This document shows positions 9,064 to 19,809 of a stretch of 64,000 nt of DNA, one piece after another. A program made the position numbers and the translations under genes. Source of the DNA: Legionella drozanskii LLAP-1 (GTDB lineage Bacteria > Pseudomonadota > Gammaproteobacteria > Legionellales > Legionellaceae); the NCBI RefSeq assembly GCF_001467585.1, contig NZ_LNXY01000020.1:726904-790903 (forward strand), in the 5' to 3' direction. The notes under the pieces were generated by a model, which ran no database searches, was not told where the DNA came from, and worked only from the letters and a program-made list of their open reading frames with translations. The stretch's first letter is position 1. Each line of letters opens with the position of its first letter.

Positions 9064-9144
9064 TGTTGCAATGCACAATATTAGATTAGTACTAGGATTG
9101 TACAACTGTCAAGTGTTTTAAAATATTTTTTTGCGTTGCAGCAA
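9064..9144 (-). promoter_or_regulatory. Promoter of the first phasin gene with TGC-rich candidate PhaR sites
   Basis: On minus, TTGACA (9107-9112) and TAATCT (9083-9088) are 18 bp apart. The element TGTTGCAATGCACAAT at 9064-9079 is identical to that before the other phasin (8575-8590). A second TGC-rich element, around 9131-9144, abuts the phaR stop. The leader between the start codon and the -10 differs from the other copy at one position in about 45. Likely PhaR-controlled, by inference. Confidence 0.6.
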
Positions 9145-9153
9145 AAATCTTGG

Positions 9154-9564
9154 TCAGGGTTTAAAAAAACCTTGCCATTGCTTCATCAGTTGTTGCATTT
9201 GTTGATTCCAGTCGTCTGCTGCTTTTTGATAATCATTGAGATAAACATTTTTTCCTAAAGATTTTTCCATCCCCGAAAACATTTGTTCCAGCATGCTCTT
9301 AAATGACTTGCTCATGGGATGATGCGACAAAATAATTAGCTGACGTAACATTTCATGAGTTAAAAACTGAGTAGGCCCACTTTCCATTTCCACAAAAATT
9401 TGTAGAAGCGTAGCAGTCGTTATATCGTTGCCAGTAGTTGAATCCTCTACGCGAAAGGGAAGACCATCAATGACATAAGTTTGCAATTCTTCGACCGTAA
9501 TGTACTGGCTTTTCTCGGTATCATAAAGCCTGCGATTTTTATATTTCTTAATTAGTCTTGACAT
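9154..9564 (-). CDS. phaR: PHA synthesis repressor PhaR
   Basis: PhaR senses PHA granules and represses phasin genes. The product (136 residues) opens with the hallmark IKKYKNRRLYDTEKSQYIT, the DNA-binding PHB/PHA accumulation regulator domain, followed by the second domain and a helical Gln-rich tail QQMQQLMKQWQ. I start at 9564 (MSRLIKKY) where GAG lies about 8 nt upstream; an in-frame ATG five codons earlier (9579) has its GAG too close. It sits between phaB2 and the phasins, and TGC-rich sites before both phasin genes are its likely targets. Confidence 0.93.
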   Translation of the reverse strand: MSRLIKKYKNRRLYDTEKSQYITVEELQTYVIDGLPFRVEDSTTGNDITTATLLQIFVEMESGPTQFLTHEMLRQLIILSHHPMSKSFKSMLEQMFSGMEKSLGKNVYLNDYQKAADDWNQQMQQLMKQWQGFFKP

Positions 9565-9667
9565 TATAGTCTCACACATGGCTCAAGCTGACACGCTTAG
9601 GCGAAGTAGCTGAATAATGGCAGCAACCTAATGACCTGTTGCTGCCGTGGATTTCACATTATCCAAT

Positions 9668-10414
9668 TTAATACATATGCAATCCACCATTAACACTTAA
9701 ATTAGCTCCAGTGATGTAACGACTTTTGTCATTGACCAAAAACTCCACTACCCAGGCAATCTCTTCTGGCTCAGCTAGTCGTTTTGCAGGAATGAGGTCG
9801 ATGATGGATTGTAAAATATCCGGTCGAATTCCCTGCATCAACCGGGTATTCACATATCCTGGAGAAATACTATTGACAGTAATATTTTTTGCCATCAACT
9901 CTTGAGCAAGGCTTTTTGTGAATCCATAAACACCTGATTTGGATGCAGCATAATTCGCTTGCGAGTATTGACCCTTTTGCGCATTAACCGATGAGATATT
10001 AATAATGCGACCGCTTTCTTGATTACGCATGTATTCGACCACGTGTCGAGCGACATTGAACATGCCATCGAGATTCACACGCAAAACATCATCCCATTGC
10101 TGTTTAGTCATTTTATTAAATACAGCATCCCGCGTGATACCGGCATTGTTAATTAATACATCAACACGACCGAACTCTTGGACAATACTATCGATCACCA
10201 CTTTGCACTGCTCAAAATCGGTGACATCCATTCGCCGATATAAAGATTGATGATAACCATGCTCGTTGAGTTCAGCCTGCCATAGCGACGCTTTATCACT
10301 AGCAATGACATCAAGGGCAATCACTTTGCCGTAAAGCGGATCTAATTGTTTCACAATGGCAGTACCGATATCCCCAGTACCACCAGTAATGAGTGCAACC
10401 TTATTTTTTTCCAT
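9668..10414 (-). CDS. phaB: Acetoacetyl-CoA reductase (second tandem copy)
   Basis: PhaB reduces acetoacetyl-CoA to (R)-3-hydroxybutyryl-CoA with NADPH, making the monomer for PhaC. The 248-residue short-chain dehydrogenase has the nucleotide motif GGTGDIGTAI near residue 12, NNAG, the catalytic set SSVNAQKGQYSQANYAASK (Ser, Tyr, Lys), and a C-terminal TGANLSVNGG. The NAQKGQ wording is PhaB-like. AAGAGAG before the ATG supports the start. It lies 16 nt behind its paralogue, so the two are cotranscribed. FabG activity cannot be excluded from sequence. Confidence 0.87.
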   Translation of the reverse strand: MEKNKVALITGGTGDIGTAIVKQLDPLYGKVIALDVIASDKASLWQAELNEHGYHQSLYRRMDVTDFEQCKVVIDSIVQEFGRVDVLINNAGITRDAVFNKMTKQQWDDVLRVNLDGMFNVARHVVEYMRNQESGRIINISSVNAQKGQYSQANYAASKSGVYGFTKSLAQELMAKNITVNSISPGYVNTRLMQGIRPDILQSIIDLIPAKRLAEPEEIAWVVEFLVNDKSRYITGANLSVNGGLHMY

Positions 10415-10430
10415 TATTTACTCTCTTAGG

Positions 10431-11171
10431 TCACATGTACTGTCCGCCGTTAATGTCTAAATTAGCCCCTGTAATGAAACCAGCTTCACTTGCAGCAAGA
10501 AAAGCAACTGCCTCAGCAACTTCCTCAGGTCGCCCTAAACGTCCAACCGGAATATTTGCGATGATGCCTTTGAGTACTTCTTCTTTTACGCCTGCTAACA
10601 TAGGAGTTTCAATATAGCCGGGAGAAATCGTATTGACCGTAACGCCTTTGCAAGCTACTTCTTGAGCTAGACTTTTAGAGAAACCGTAGAGAGCTGCTTT
10701 CGAAGCAGCGTAATTGCATTGTCCAAACTGTCCTTTACGACCGTTAATTGAGGAAATATTGATAATTCGTCCGTATCCTTTCTCTAACATGGAAGGGAGT
10801 ATGTTGCGTGTCATATTAAATACTGAATTTAAATTAGCATCGATAACTTCTTGCCATTGCAGAGGAGTCATTTTTTTCAAACTCACATCAGCGGTAATTC
10901 CAGCATTATTCACTAGGACTGCAACCTGCCCATAACGCTCCATCACTAAGGCAGCCAGCTTTTCACAATCGGCAAATTTTGAAATATCGGCATAAACAAT
11001 ATCAATGTCATATCCTTCTTCTTTTTGCGCTTCTTGCCAACGCTTCGCTTCCTCATGCCTCCCATCCTTAAAATAACAGGCTACTACTCGATACTCCGCC
11101 GCAAGACGTTTACAAATAGCAGTACCAATTCCGCCCGTACCTCCAGTAACAACGGCTGTCATTCGCTCCAT
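10431..11171 (-). CDS. phaB: Acetoacetyl-CoA reductase (first tandem copy)
   Basis: This 246-residue short-chain dehydrogenase is a paralogue of its downstream neighbour and leads the minus-strand PHA cluster. Motifs: GGTGGIGTAI, NNAGITADVSLKKMT, catalytic SSINGRKGQFGQCNYAASK, and TGANLDINGGQYM at the end. The RKGQFGQ loop matches PhaB. GAGGAG 8 nt before the ATG supports the start. Both copies keep Ser-Tyr-Lys, so both are probably active; they may differ in cofactor or substrate. The beta-ketothiolase that normally feeds them is not in this window. Confidence 0.88.
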   Translation of the reverse strand: MERMTAVVTGGTGGIGTAICKRLAAEYRVVACYFKDGRHEEAKRWQEAQKEEGYDIDIVYADISKFADCEKLAALVMERYGQVAVLVNNAGITADVSLKKMTPLQWQEVIDANLNSVFNMTRNILPSMLEKGYGRIINISSINGRKGQFGQCNYAASKAALYGFSKSLAQEVACKGVTVNTISPGYIETPMLAGVKEEVLKGIIANIPVGRLGRPEEVAEAVAFLAASEAGFITGANLDINGGQYM

Positions 11172-11334
11172 AAATAACTCTCCTCATAATGTAACTGGTT
11201 TACTATTACTTCAAAGCAAAACCAAACTAAAGTCAATCTTAATTTTAGTCTGTTATTTCATGATTGAAGTAATAATTGTTTTGAGGGCGTTTACTAAGCG
11301 AAATTTGAAAATTGTGGTTTTACCGGACTGAGCA

Positions 11335-11354
11335 GGTTGGGCCAGGACCCAACC
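11335..11354. repeat. Palindromic intergenic element, core TGGGCCAnGACCCA (copy 1)
   Basis: A 7-bp perfect stem GGTTGGG/CCCAACC closes a 6-nt loop 14 nt past the desaturase stop. The same core, with one base changed in the loop, occurs at 37545-37558 just past the sucD stop. It may be a dispersed palindrome of this genome or a terminator without a T-run. Confidence 0.65.
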
Positions 11355-11368
11355 TTCATTGGGATGGT

Positions 11369-12553
11369 TTAAACTTTGACAGGCTTCGGTACAAAACCTC
11401 TCATTTGCAAAGCAAATTGCCGCAAGACTTCTAAGCCAGATTCCTCAGCTTGCTTGCACCACTGCTGCAAAGCTTCCACTAATTCTTTCTGTGAACTTGC
11501 CGTTTTAAGCCAAACGTTTTGTAAAGACTGACGATAGTTGTAAACCAGACGGATTTGTTCATAACGCTCTAATAATGCCTGTAGACGAGTTTGCGCTCGT
11601 GGTGATAACAACGAATCTTGGCGACGTAATAAACTCCCAGCGCGCTGGAATAGACGCTTATCATCTTTATTCACTGTACTTGAACGCTCATGTTTTAGAA
11701 TAGGACGTACAACTCGATTATAGTAATAAGACATAATTTGGAAACGATTACTCACGACAGCTTTCACTGTGTCGAGATCAATGTTTAATTTACCCGCGTC
11801 AAGCGCCAATTTGGGTGGTAATTTTTTAACTTTCGCAAGACCCAAAAAGGAGAGGCAACGAATATAGAACCAACCGATATCGAATTCCCACCATTTCACA
11901 GAAAACTTAGCAGAAGACGCAAAGGTATGATGATTGTTATGTAATTCTTCACCGCCGATCCAAAATCCCCAGGGGATAATATTGGTCGCAGCATCTGGGC
12001 ATTCAAAATTTCGATAACCGAAATGATGTCCCACACCGTTAATTACACCGGCAGCGTGTATAGGAATCCACATCATCTGAATCGCCCAAATGGTTATACC
12101 TGGAAGACCAAACAGTACAAGATTAATGATGAACATTAATATAATGCCTTTGGAAGAAAGACGAGTGTAGATATTACGCTCCACCCAATCTGTAGGTGTA
12201 CCATGAGAATACTTCTCAATCATTTCTTGATCTTGAGCAGCTTGCTTATAAAGCTCCGCACCTTGCCAAAATACTTTTTTCAAACCCAACACTTTAGGAC
12301 TATGCGGGTCGCCTTCAACATCGCAGGTTGCGTGATGCTTGCGATGAATAGCTACCCATTGGGCGGTGACCATACCCGTGGTTAGCCAAAGCCAAAATCG
12401 AAAAAAATGGCTAACGATAGGGTGTAAAGTTAAAGCGCGATGTGTTTGATGGCGATGCAAGTAGATAGTCACTCCAGCGATAGTAATTTGTGTCAACACG
12501 AGTGTCGCTATCACATAACCCCATACCGATAGGTTTAGAACACCATAAATCAT
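11369..12553 (-). CDS. Membrane fatty acid desaturase (delta-9 type)
   Basis: The 394-residue protein is an integral membrane di-iron desaturase that would place a double bond in saturated acyl chains. All three histidine boxes are present: HRHQTH at 33-38, HRKHH near 68 and HNNHH near 205, with hydrophobic segments at about 5-30, 45-65 and 135-180. The last 150 residues form a helical soluble tail that is longer than in minimal desaturases. It is transcribed alone, away from the divergent mutM operon. Substrate form (acyl-CoA or phospholipid) cannot be told. Confidence 0.92.
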   Translation of the reverse strand: MIYGVLNLSVWGYVIATLVLTQITIAGVTIYLHRHQTHRALTLHPIVSHFFRFWLWLTTGMVTAQWVAIHRKHHATCDVEGDPHSPKVLGLKKVFWQGAELYKQAAQDQEMIEKYSHGTPTDWVERNIYTRLSSKGIILMFIINLVLFGLPGITIWAIQMMWIPIHAAGVINGVGHHFGYRNFECPDAATNIIPWGFWIGGEELHNNHHTFASSAKFSVKWWEFDIGWFYIRCLSFLGLAKVKKLPPKLALDAGKLNIDLDTVKAVVSNRFQIMSYYYNRVVRPILKHERSSTVNKDDKRLFQRAGSLLRRQDSLLSPRAQTRLQALLERYEQIRLVYNYRQSLQNVWLKTASSQKELVEALQQWCKQAEESGLEVLRQFALQMRGFVPKPVKV

Positions 12554-12771
12554 AAGCTACTCCACTATTAATGAGTTGACTTTGATGATAATAGACTAAA
12601 ATTGGGTAAACGAGCCATTTGCAATCTAATCTTAGACTATTACAATCAGTTATCTGAAGCCTAATCATATCACAAAATGCACAATTCTCATTGCATCAAT
12701 TTCACTTGTGAACGATAATTTTAGTATAACCTATAAATAGGACTCTGATCAGTTCCTTTAGGATTCTAAGC

Positions 12772-13017
12772 ATGAATGGCAAAATAGAACGCTTGTTAGG
12801 TAATTTAATCCCTTTCCTGATAATAGGAATTGTAATCGCCCTTTCAATTGGATTGTTTATCATGTTTTCCTATGTCTTAATGTGGGGAATCTTAATTGGT
12901 GGTGTACTCTGGGCAATATATGCAATCAAAAATCTTCTCTTTCCACAAAACAAACGAAATAAAACACCTGTTAAAACAAAGAAAGGGCGAATTATTGAAC
13001 ATAACGATCAAGACTAA
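12772..13017 (+). CDS. Small inner-membrane protein translationally coupled to mutM
   Basis: This 81-residue protein has two adjoining hydrophobic segments (about residues 13-35 and 37-54), then a basic tail rich in Lys. I recognise no family. Its stop overlaps the mutM start by one base (TAATG), a usual sign of coupled translation, so it is probably a real gene despite its size. A role in DNA repair cannot be inferred from position alone. Confidence 0.75.
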   Translation: MNGKIERLLGNLIPFLIIGIVIALSIGLFIMFSYVLMWGILIGGVLWAIYAIKNLLFPQNKRNKTPVKTKKGRIIEHNDQD

Positions 13018-13838
13018 TGCCTGAATTACCCGAAGTAGAAATTACCCGACGCGGTATTAGTCCGTTTCTGCTTAATCAAACAATTATGGGTACTATTATT
13101 AGACAGCGGCAATTGCGTTTAGCGATTCCGTCTGAGTTAAACAAACTTTGTGTCGGAAAGGAAATAATAACAATTCGCCGCCGGGCTAAATACCTATTAT
13201 TGCAACTATCCGAAGGCTATTTACTTAATCACCTTGGCATGTCTGGGCATCTGCGGATAGTTTCGCAGGGTCTAGCACCCGGAAAACATGACCATCTTGA
13301 TATTTTTTTAAATAATGGCCATACCCTGCGCTATAACGATCCTCGTCGTTTTGGACTGTGGCTTTACATTGAGAAAAATCCTGAGCACCATCCCCTTTTA
13401 GCCCATTTAGGTCCAGAGCCACTATCCGAAGAGTTTAATAGTGCGTATTTACTCAACCGTGCCCAGCGAAAAAATCAAAACATCAAAGCGTTTATTATGA
13501 GAAACGATATCGTTGTCGGCGTTGGTAATATTTATGCCAGCGAAAGCTTATATTTAGCTGGGATCCATCCGCAAACCCCGGCCGGTAAACTAAACCAACA
13601 TGATTTTGACAAACTTGTCCCCATTATTAAGCAAGTGTTGCAACAAGCAATTGATGTTGGGGGTACAACGTTGCGGGATTTCTATGCGGCTGATGGTAAA
13701 CCAGGATATTTTGTGAATCAACTACAAGTTTATGGGCGCAAAAATCTACCTTGTTATCAATGCAGCACTCCCATCCAAACGATAAGGCTAGGCGGTCGTA
13801 GTTCGGCTTTTTGTCCTAACTGTCAATCTAAAAGATAA
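13017..13838 (+). CDS. mutM: Formamidopyrimidine-DNA glycosylase
   Basis: MutM (Fpg) removes 8-oxoguanine and formamidopyrimidines and nicks the abasic site. The 273-residue protein starts MPELPEVE, so Pro at position 2 is the catalytic N-terminus after Met removal, with Glu3 adjacent. A Lys-rich beta-hairpin segment GKHDHL, the helix-two-turn-helix region VGVGNIYASE, and a C-terminal zinc finger with CYQC and CPNC close the family pattern. Length is normal. It follows the small membrane gene with a one-base overlap. Confidence 0.97.
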   Translation: MPELPEVEITRRGISPFLLNQTIMGTIIRQRQLRLAIPSELNKLCVGKEIITIRRRAKYLLLQLSEGYLLNHLGMSGHLRIVSQGLAPGKHDHLDIFLNNGHTLRYNDPRRFGLWLYIEKNPEHHPLLAHLGPEPLSEEFNSAYLLNRAQRKNQNIKAFIMRNDIVVGVGNIYASESLYLAGIHPQTPAGKLNQHDFDKLVPIIKQVLQQAIDVGGTTLRDFYAADGKPGYFVNQLQVYGRKNLPCYQCSTPIQTIRLGGRSSAFCPNCQSKR

Positions 13839-13917
13839 ATAACCTCCTCTTTCTCTTCGCAAGGTTAAACTCTTGCAGTATTATCAAACCATTATTTATT
13901 AGCCCATTATTATTACT

Positions 13918-14649
13918 ATGAAAATAAGCAAACTCCGCACACAGTGGATTATGATTCTTTCTGCCCTCTATACTGTCAATGCGTGTGGACGCTCTGTGGT
14001 CAAATGGCTTTTTGGTAAAACGGATCGTGTTTGGGTTGATTCAACTATTCAAAGCTGGACCAATCGTATTCTCAATCTTGTAGGGGTACAATGTAAGATC
14101 ATTAATCCTTATCAGGTGGAACCTGAGCCGGGTAAAGCAACGATTATCATGTGTAATCACAGTAGTCTTTACGATATTCCTATCAGTTTCAAAGCATTCC
14201 CCAATCATTCTATCCGTATGCTGGCCAAAAAAGAGTTGTCAAAGATCCCAATTATGGGCAAGGGAATGGCAGCAGCTGAATTTCCATTTATTGACCGACA
14301 AAATAGACATAAAGCGGTAAAAGATTTAGAAGCCGTCCGCAACCTTCTGGAAAGTGGCATAATTATGTGGATCGCTCCTGAAGGAACACGCTCTAAAGAT
14401 GGCAAACTCGCTCCCTTTAAAAAAGGCGGCTTTATTACCGCAATTGCAGCAAAGGCGACGATTATTCCTATTGGTATTCGCGGTGCTTACGATATCCTTC
14501 CGGCTAGAACCACGCAATTTAATATTAATCAAACGGCCGAAGTTCATATCGGTAAACCGATTGATGCCTCTCAATATACCTTTGAGACTCGAAATATGTT
14601 AGTTCATGCAGTCTATCAATCCATGAAGAATTTAGTGGGTGAGAAATAG
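13918..14649 (+). CDS. plsC: 1-acyl-sn-glycerol-3-phosphate acyltransferase
   Basis: PlsC makes phosphatidic acid from lysophosphatidic acid at the inner membrane. The 243-residue protein has the acyltransferase motif I NHSSLYD (HX4D), motif II FPFIDRQNR, motif III EGTRSKDG and motif IV with IPIGIRGAYD. An N-terminal hydrophobic stretch (about 10-25) precedes the domain. It lies 79 nt after mutM on the same strand and converges with ggt. Another lyso-lipid acyltransferase specificity is possible. Confidence 0.88.
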   Translation: MKISKLRTQWIMILSALYTVNACGRSVVKWLFGKTDRVWVDSTIQSWTNRILNLVGVQCKIINPYQVEPEPGKATIIMCNHSSLYDIPISFKAFPNHSIRMLAKKELSKIPIMGKGMAAAEFPFIDRQNRHKAVKDLEAVRNLLESGIIMWIAPEGTRSKDGKLAPFKKGGFITAIAAKATIIPIGIRGAYDILPARTTQFNINQTAEVHIGKPIDASQYTFETRNMLVHAVYQSMKNLVGEK

Positions 14650-14746
14650 CCCAACACCTTGCTGATAGAACCCGTCCCTCCGCAAAGACCGGGGGCTCAT
14701 AGGGTTAATCCTCAGAAATTCGCTATAACATAAAGTCTAAGATAGA

Positions 14747-17067
<2,321 letters not shown>

Positions 17068-17094
17068 CTAACATGGATGAATCGGAGGATTGCA

Positions 17095-17871
17095 ATGATT
17101 GCCATTCGCAATATTTATATTGTTTCTTTTTTACTCCTCAGTGCCTGTGCTTCTCGTTCGGTGATCACTGAAGCACCGTTGAATCCCATTACACCTGCCA
17201 CACCGGAAGCATCAGCAGAAGCTACCGAATCAACGCTTAGCAACCAACCATTGAATAATGGCAAAACTCTGACTGAGCTTAGCACCAATGAGAAAGGAGT
17301 TGCCGATGCGCAGGGTAAAACTGCTGAGAATAAAAAAGGGGCCAAAGACGCGTCCTCCACAGACAAAAAACAAGTTTCGGGAGCCTCTTCTGGCGCTTCA
17401 AGAATATCATCCTGGGATATCTCTGGAGCAATGGCAGCTCGCAGTAAAAACAAAGGTTGGAGCGCAACGGTCAACTGGGTACAGCGTGGGGCAAGCCAAT
17501 ATCAAATCCGTTTATCAGGTCCTTTAGGAAGTGGTACAGTACTTATTAGTCGAAGCGGGGGGGTAGTTACCCTTCGTGATGGACCGAAAACAGCAAGTTC
17601 GTCCAATGCCGAATCCTTATTAAAACAACAGACTGGCGTTAGCCTACCAGTTTCTAACCTTTATTATTGGGTAAGAGGCATCCCAGCCCCCGGTTCTGTT
17701 CAAGGGGAGAAACGTGATGCGGCAGGTCGCTTAGTCCAATTAAGACAAGGCGGCTATACTATTCAATACCCCCAATATAGTTCTGCTGGTGGGACCTCAC
17801 TTCCAACAACCGTGAGATTACAAGGGAATGGAATTTTTATCAAAATGATTATTAAAAGCTGGAGAGTATGA
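17095..17871 (+). CDS. lolB: Outer-membrane lipoprotein LolB
   Basis: LolB receives lipoproteins from LolA and inserts them in the outer membrane. The 258-residue precursor has a lipoprotein signal ending in LLSACAS, a long Ser/Ala/Thr-rich linker (about residues 25-110), and the LolB domain from WDISGAMAARSKNKGWSATV. The linker is longer than in E. coli. I start at 17095 because GGAGG lies 6 nt upstream; the frame open to 17077 has none. In many gammaproteobacteria ispE lies next; here only a tRNA separates lolB from prs. Confidence 0.87.
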   Translation: MIAIRNIYIVSFLLLSACASRSVITEAPLNPITPATPEASAEATESTLSNQPLNNGKTLTELSTNEKGVADAQGKTAENKKGAKDASSTDKKQVSGASSGASRISSWDISGAMAARSKNKGWSATVNWVQRGASQYQIRLSGPLGSGTVLISRSGGVVTLRDGPKTASSSNAESLLKQQTGVSLPVSNLYYWVRGIPAPGSVQGEKRDAAGRLVQLRQGGYTIQYPQYSSAGGTSLPTTVRLQGNGIFIKMIIKSWRV

Positions 17872-17889
17872 CGCTGCTTTTTAACTATC

Positions 17890-17927
17890 AGCCATCAACT
17901 CAAGAGAAAACTTGTTAATTGATGGCT
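17890..17927 (+). terminator. Hairpin after lolB, probable terminator without a long T-run
   Basis: AGCCATCAA (17890-17898) pairs with TTGATGGCT (17919-17927), and inside them CAAG (17901-17904) pairs with CTTG (17911-17914) around a 6-nt loop. It begins 18 nt after the lolB stop. There is no clear T-run, so it may protect the 3' end or act with Rho. Confidence 0.55.
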
Positions 17928-17991
17928 ATGGTAGATAGGTTAAGTCATATAAAACCTAGGTGAATAATTGCAAAAATAAATTTACTCCCCG

Positions 17992-18020
17992 TTGACAAGA
18001 CTTTAAATACTCTGCAAAAT
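17992..18020 (+). promoter_or_regulatory. Promoter of tRNA-Gln, possibly also prs
   Basis: TTGACA at 17992-17997 is followed after 17 bp by CAAAAT at 18015-18020. A start near 18027 would give a short leader before the tRNA at 18089. The -35 is perfect and the -10 has four of six consensus bases. Confidence 0.7.
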
Positions 18021-18088
18021 ACGCAGCACGTTACAGCTCTGCTGTACGAAAGTATTCATGGAAGAGATTAAGAATCTACAAAGCTTAT

Positions 18089-18163
18089 TGGGGTGTCGCC
18101 AAGCGGTAAGGCACAGGGTTTTGATCCCTGCATACCTAGGTTCGAATCCTAGCACCCCAGCCA
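18089..18163 (+). tRNA. tRNA-Gln (anticodon TTG)
   Basis: The 75-nt sequence folds as a complete cloverleaf: acceptor TGGGGTG/CACCCCA, anticodon stem CAGGG/CCCTG with loop TTTTGAT giving anticodon TTG (18121-18123), T arm CTAGG/CCTAG with TTCGAAT, then discriminator G and encoded CCA. It reads CAA and, by wobble, CAG glutamine codons. It lies between lolB and prs. Confidence 0.97.
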
Positions 18164-18308
18164 CAATTCTTGTTGATTCAAGTAAACAGACGGCAGAAGA
18201 TACCCGGGAAGGATGCGTTCACCGGATCGCTCAAATAATAACTATATCTTTCTGGCTGTCTTCTGCTATGTGTTTATACCTGATTAAACCCCTTTGAAGG
18301 CTATACAC

Positions 18309-19256
18309 ATGTCGACAATGATGATCTTTACCGGCAATGCTAACCCAGAGCTGGCACTTAAAATAGCTTCTCACCTGCAGATTCCTATCGGTCAAGCAAC
18401 TGTGGGAACATTCAGCGATGGTGAAACCATGGTTGAAATCCTTGAAAATGTCCGTGGTCGTGATGTCTTTGTCATTCAATCGACTTGCGCTCCAGCAAAT
18501 GACAACCTGATGGAACTTATGATCATGGCAGATGCCTTGAGACGTTCCTCCGCAGGGAGAATCACTGCTGTAGTTCCTTATTTTGGCTATGCACGTCAAG
18601 ATCGACGCGTCCGCTCAGCTCGTGTGCCTATTACAGCCAAAGTGGTAGCCGATATGATGGCCTCTGTTGGTATCTGTCGTGTTCTTACAGTGGACTTGCA
18701 TGCCGACCAGATTCAAGGCTTTTTCTATATGCCGGTTGATAACGTTTATTCAACTCCCGTATTACTTGAAGACATTAAGCAGCAAAACCTACCCAATCTC
18801 ATGGTCATTTCTCCAGATGTAGGGGGGGTAGTTCGAGCAAGAGCGATGGCAAAATTGCTTAATGATGCAGAATTGTCCATTATCGATAAACGACGCAGCG
18901 GCCCAAATAAATCAGAAGTAATGCATATTATCGGTGAACCTGCGGGTAGACATTGTCTCATTATTGATGACATTGTTGATACAGCAGGAACCTTATGCTC
19001 AGCAGCACAGCAATTGAAACGTAATGGCGCAACGAGTGTAAGAGCCTACATCACTCATCCCGTCTTGTCTGGACCCGCTGTGGAAAACATTAAGCACTCT
19101 TCTCTGGATGAAGTGGTTGTTACTGACACTATACCTCTCACTGATGCTGCAAAGCGTTGTGAGAAAATTAGAGTGGTTAGTTTGGCAGATATGCTTGCAC
19201 AAGCGATCAAGCGCGTTAATGTCGAGGAATCTGTCAGTTCTATGTTTACTGAATAG
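18309..19256 (+). CDS. prs: Ribose-phosphate pyrophosphokinase
   Basis: Prs makes PRPP from ribose 5-phosphate and ATP for nucleotide, histidine and NAD synthesis. The 315-residue protein has [14 protein letters not shown] at the start, [15 protein letters not shown], the divalent metal/ATP segment [25 protein letters not shown], and the PRPP-binding loop [14 protein letters not shown] start at the ATG at 18309 preceded by GAAGG (18296-18300); an in-frame TTG at 18294 is less likely. Placement behind a tRNA suggests cotranscription. Confidence 0.96.
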   Translation: MSTMMIFTGNANPELALKIASHLQIPIGQATVGTFSDGETMVEILENVRGRDVFVIQSTCAPANDNLMELMIMADALRRSSAGRITAVVPYFGYARQDRRVRSARVPITAKVVADMMASVGICRVLTVDLHADQIQGFFYMPVDNVYSTPVLLEDIKQQNLPNLMVISPDVGGVVRARAMAKLLNDAELSIIDKRRSGPNKSEVMHIIGEPAGRHCLIIDDIVDTAGTLCSAAQQLKRNGATSVRAYITHPVLSGPAVENIKHSSLDEVVVTDTIPLTDAAKRCEKIRVVSLADMLAQAIKRVNVEESVSSMFTE

Positions 19257-19267
19257 TAAGCACGTTG

Positions 19268-19401
19268 GGCCTCGGTGCAACCCCGAGGCATCTCAACAGG
19301 CTTTATCTGTTTTTTCGCTTTATATTTAATTCCCACTAAGTCGGGAATCTATTCATCAATTGCGTACTTCCCTTGAAGAATCCCCGCTTGCGCGGGGATT
19401 C
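19268..19401. repeat. Two GC-rich hairpins downstream of prs
   Basis: GCCTCGG/CCGAGGC folds around a 7-nt loop just past the prs stop, and GAATCCCCGC (19378-19387) pairs with GCGGGGATTC (19392-19401) over a TTGC loop. The second has the wording of widespread bacterial intergenic palindromes. Neither has a T-run directly behind it. They may define 3' ends or be dispersed elements. Confidence 0.6.
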
Positions 19402-19471
19402 GCTTGAGTATCTAGAGAGGAAAATCTATAAGGCAGTTCCAGTTCAATTAGCTTATCTACACATCTGCTCT

Positions 19472-19498
19472 AAAAAAAGGAAGCATTTAGCTTCCTTT
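19472..19498 (-). terminator. Rho-independent terminator of fis
   Basis: GGAAGC (19479-19484) pairs with GCTTCC (19490-19495) over a 5-nt loop, extended by AAA/TTT. On minus it is followed by a T-run (A-run 19472-19478 on plus). It lies 30 nt past the fis stop. Confidence 0.85.
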
Positions 19499-19527
19499 AG
19501 ATTTATCGACCGTGTCTGTGTAAGACA

Positions 19528-19809
19528 TTAATCGCGTGTACCTACATATTTATCATCGAAATAACGACGCAGTTTAGTTCTTAATGTACCTCTGCTGATA
19601 CCAAGCATGATTGCTGCGCGTGATTGGTTATACTTACAATGTTCCATGACAGCGCGAAATAATGGTGTTTCAATTTCTTCAAGAACAAACTGGTACAGAT
19701 CAACAGGATCAGTTCCCTTCAGCTCGGCGAAATATTTCTGCACTGATTGAGTGACACTCGCGGCCAGCGATGCAGTTGTATCCCCGGCTTCATTACTGAT
19801 TGTTGTCAT
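19528..19809 (-). CDS. fis: Fis family DNA-binding protein
   Basis: Fis is a nucleoid protein that bends DNA and tunes transcription with growth phase. The 93-residue protein has the expected N-terminal arm and dimerisation helices (VQKYFAELKG, LYQFVLEEIETPLFRAVM) and a C-terminal helix-turn-helix NQSRAAIMLGISRGTLRTKL. A strong AAAGGAGG precedes the ATG. It is monocistronic here with its own terminator, not in the dusB-fis operon known from E. coli; Legionella carries several Fis paralogues, so this may be one of them. Confidence 0.92.
   Translation of the reverse strand: MTTISNEAGDTTASLAASVTQSVQKYFAELKGTDPVDLYQFVLEEIETPLFRAVMEHCKYNQSRAAIMLGISRGTLRTKLRRYFDDKYVGTRD

Noticed and set aside
12411-12668. 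Open frame of 85 codons on minus overlapping the desaturase start
   Set aside because: Overlaps desaturase coding and its upstream region in another frame, with no ribosome site or family wording.
17115-17474. 119-codon frame on minus inside lolB
   Set aside because: Antisense to the low-complexity Ser/Ala linker of lolB; no ribosome site.
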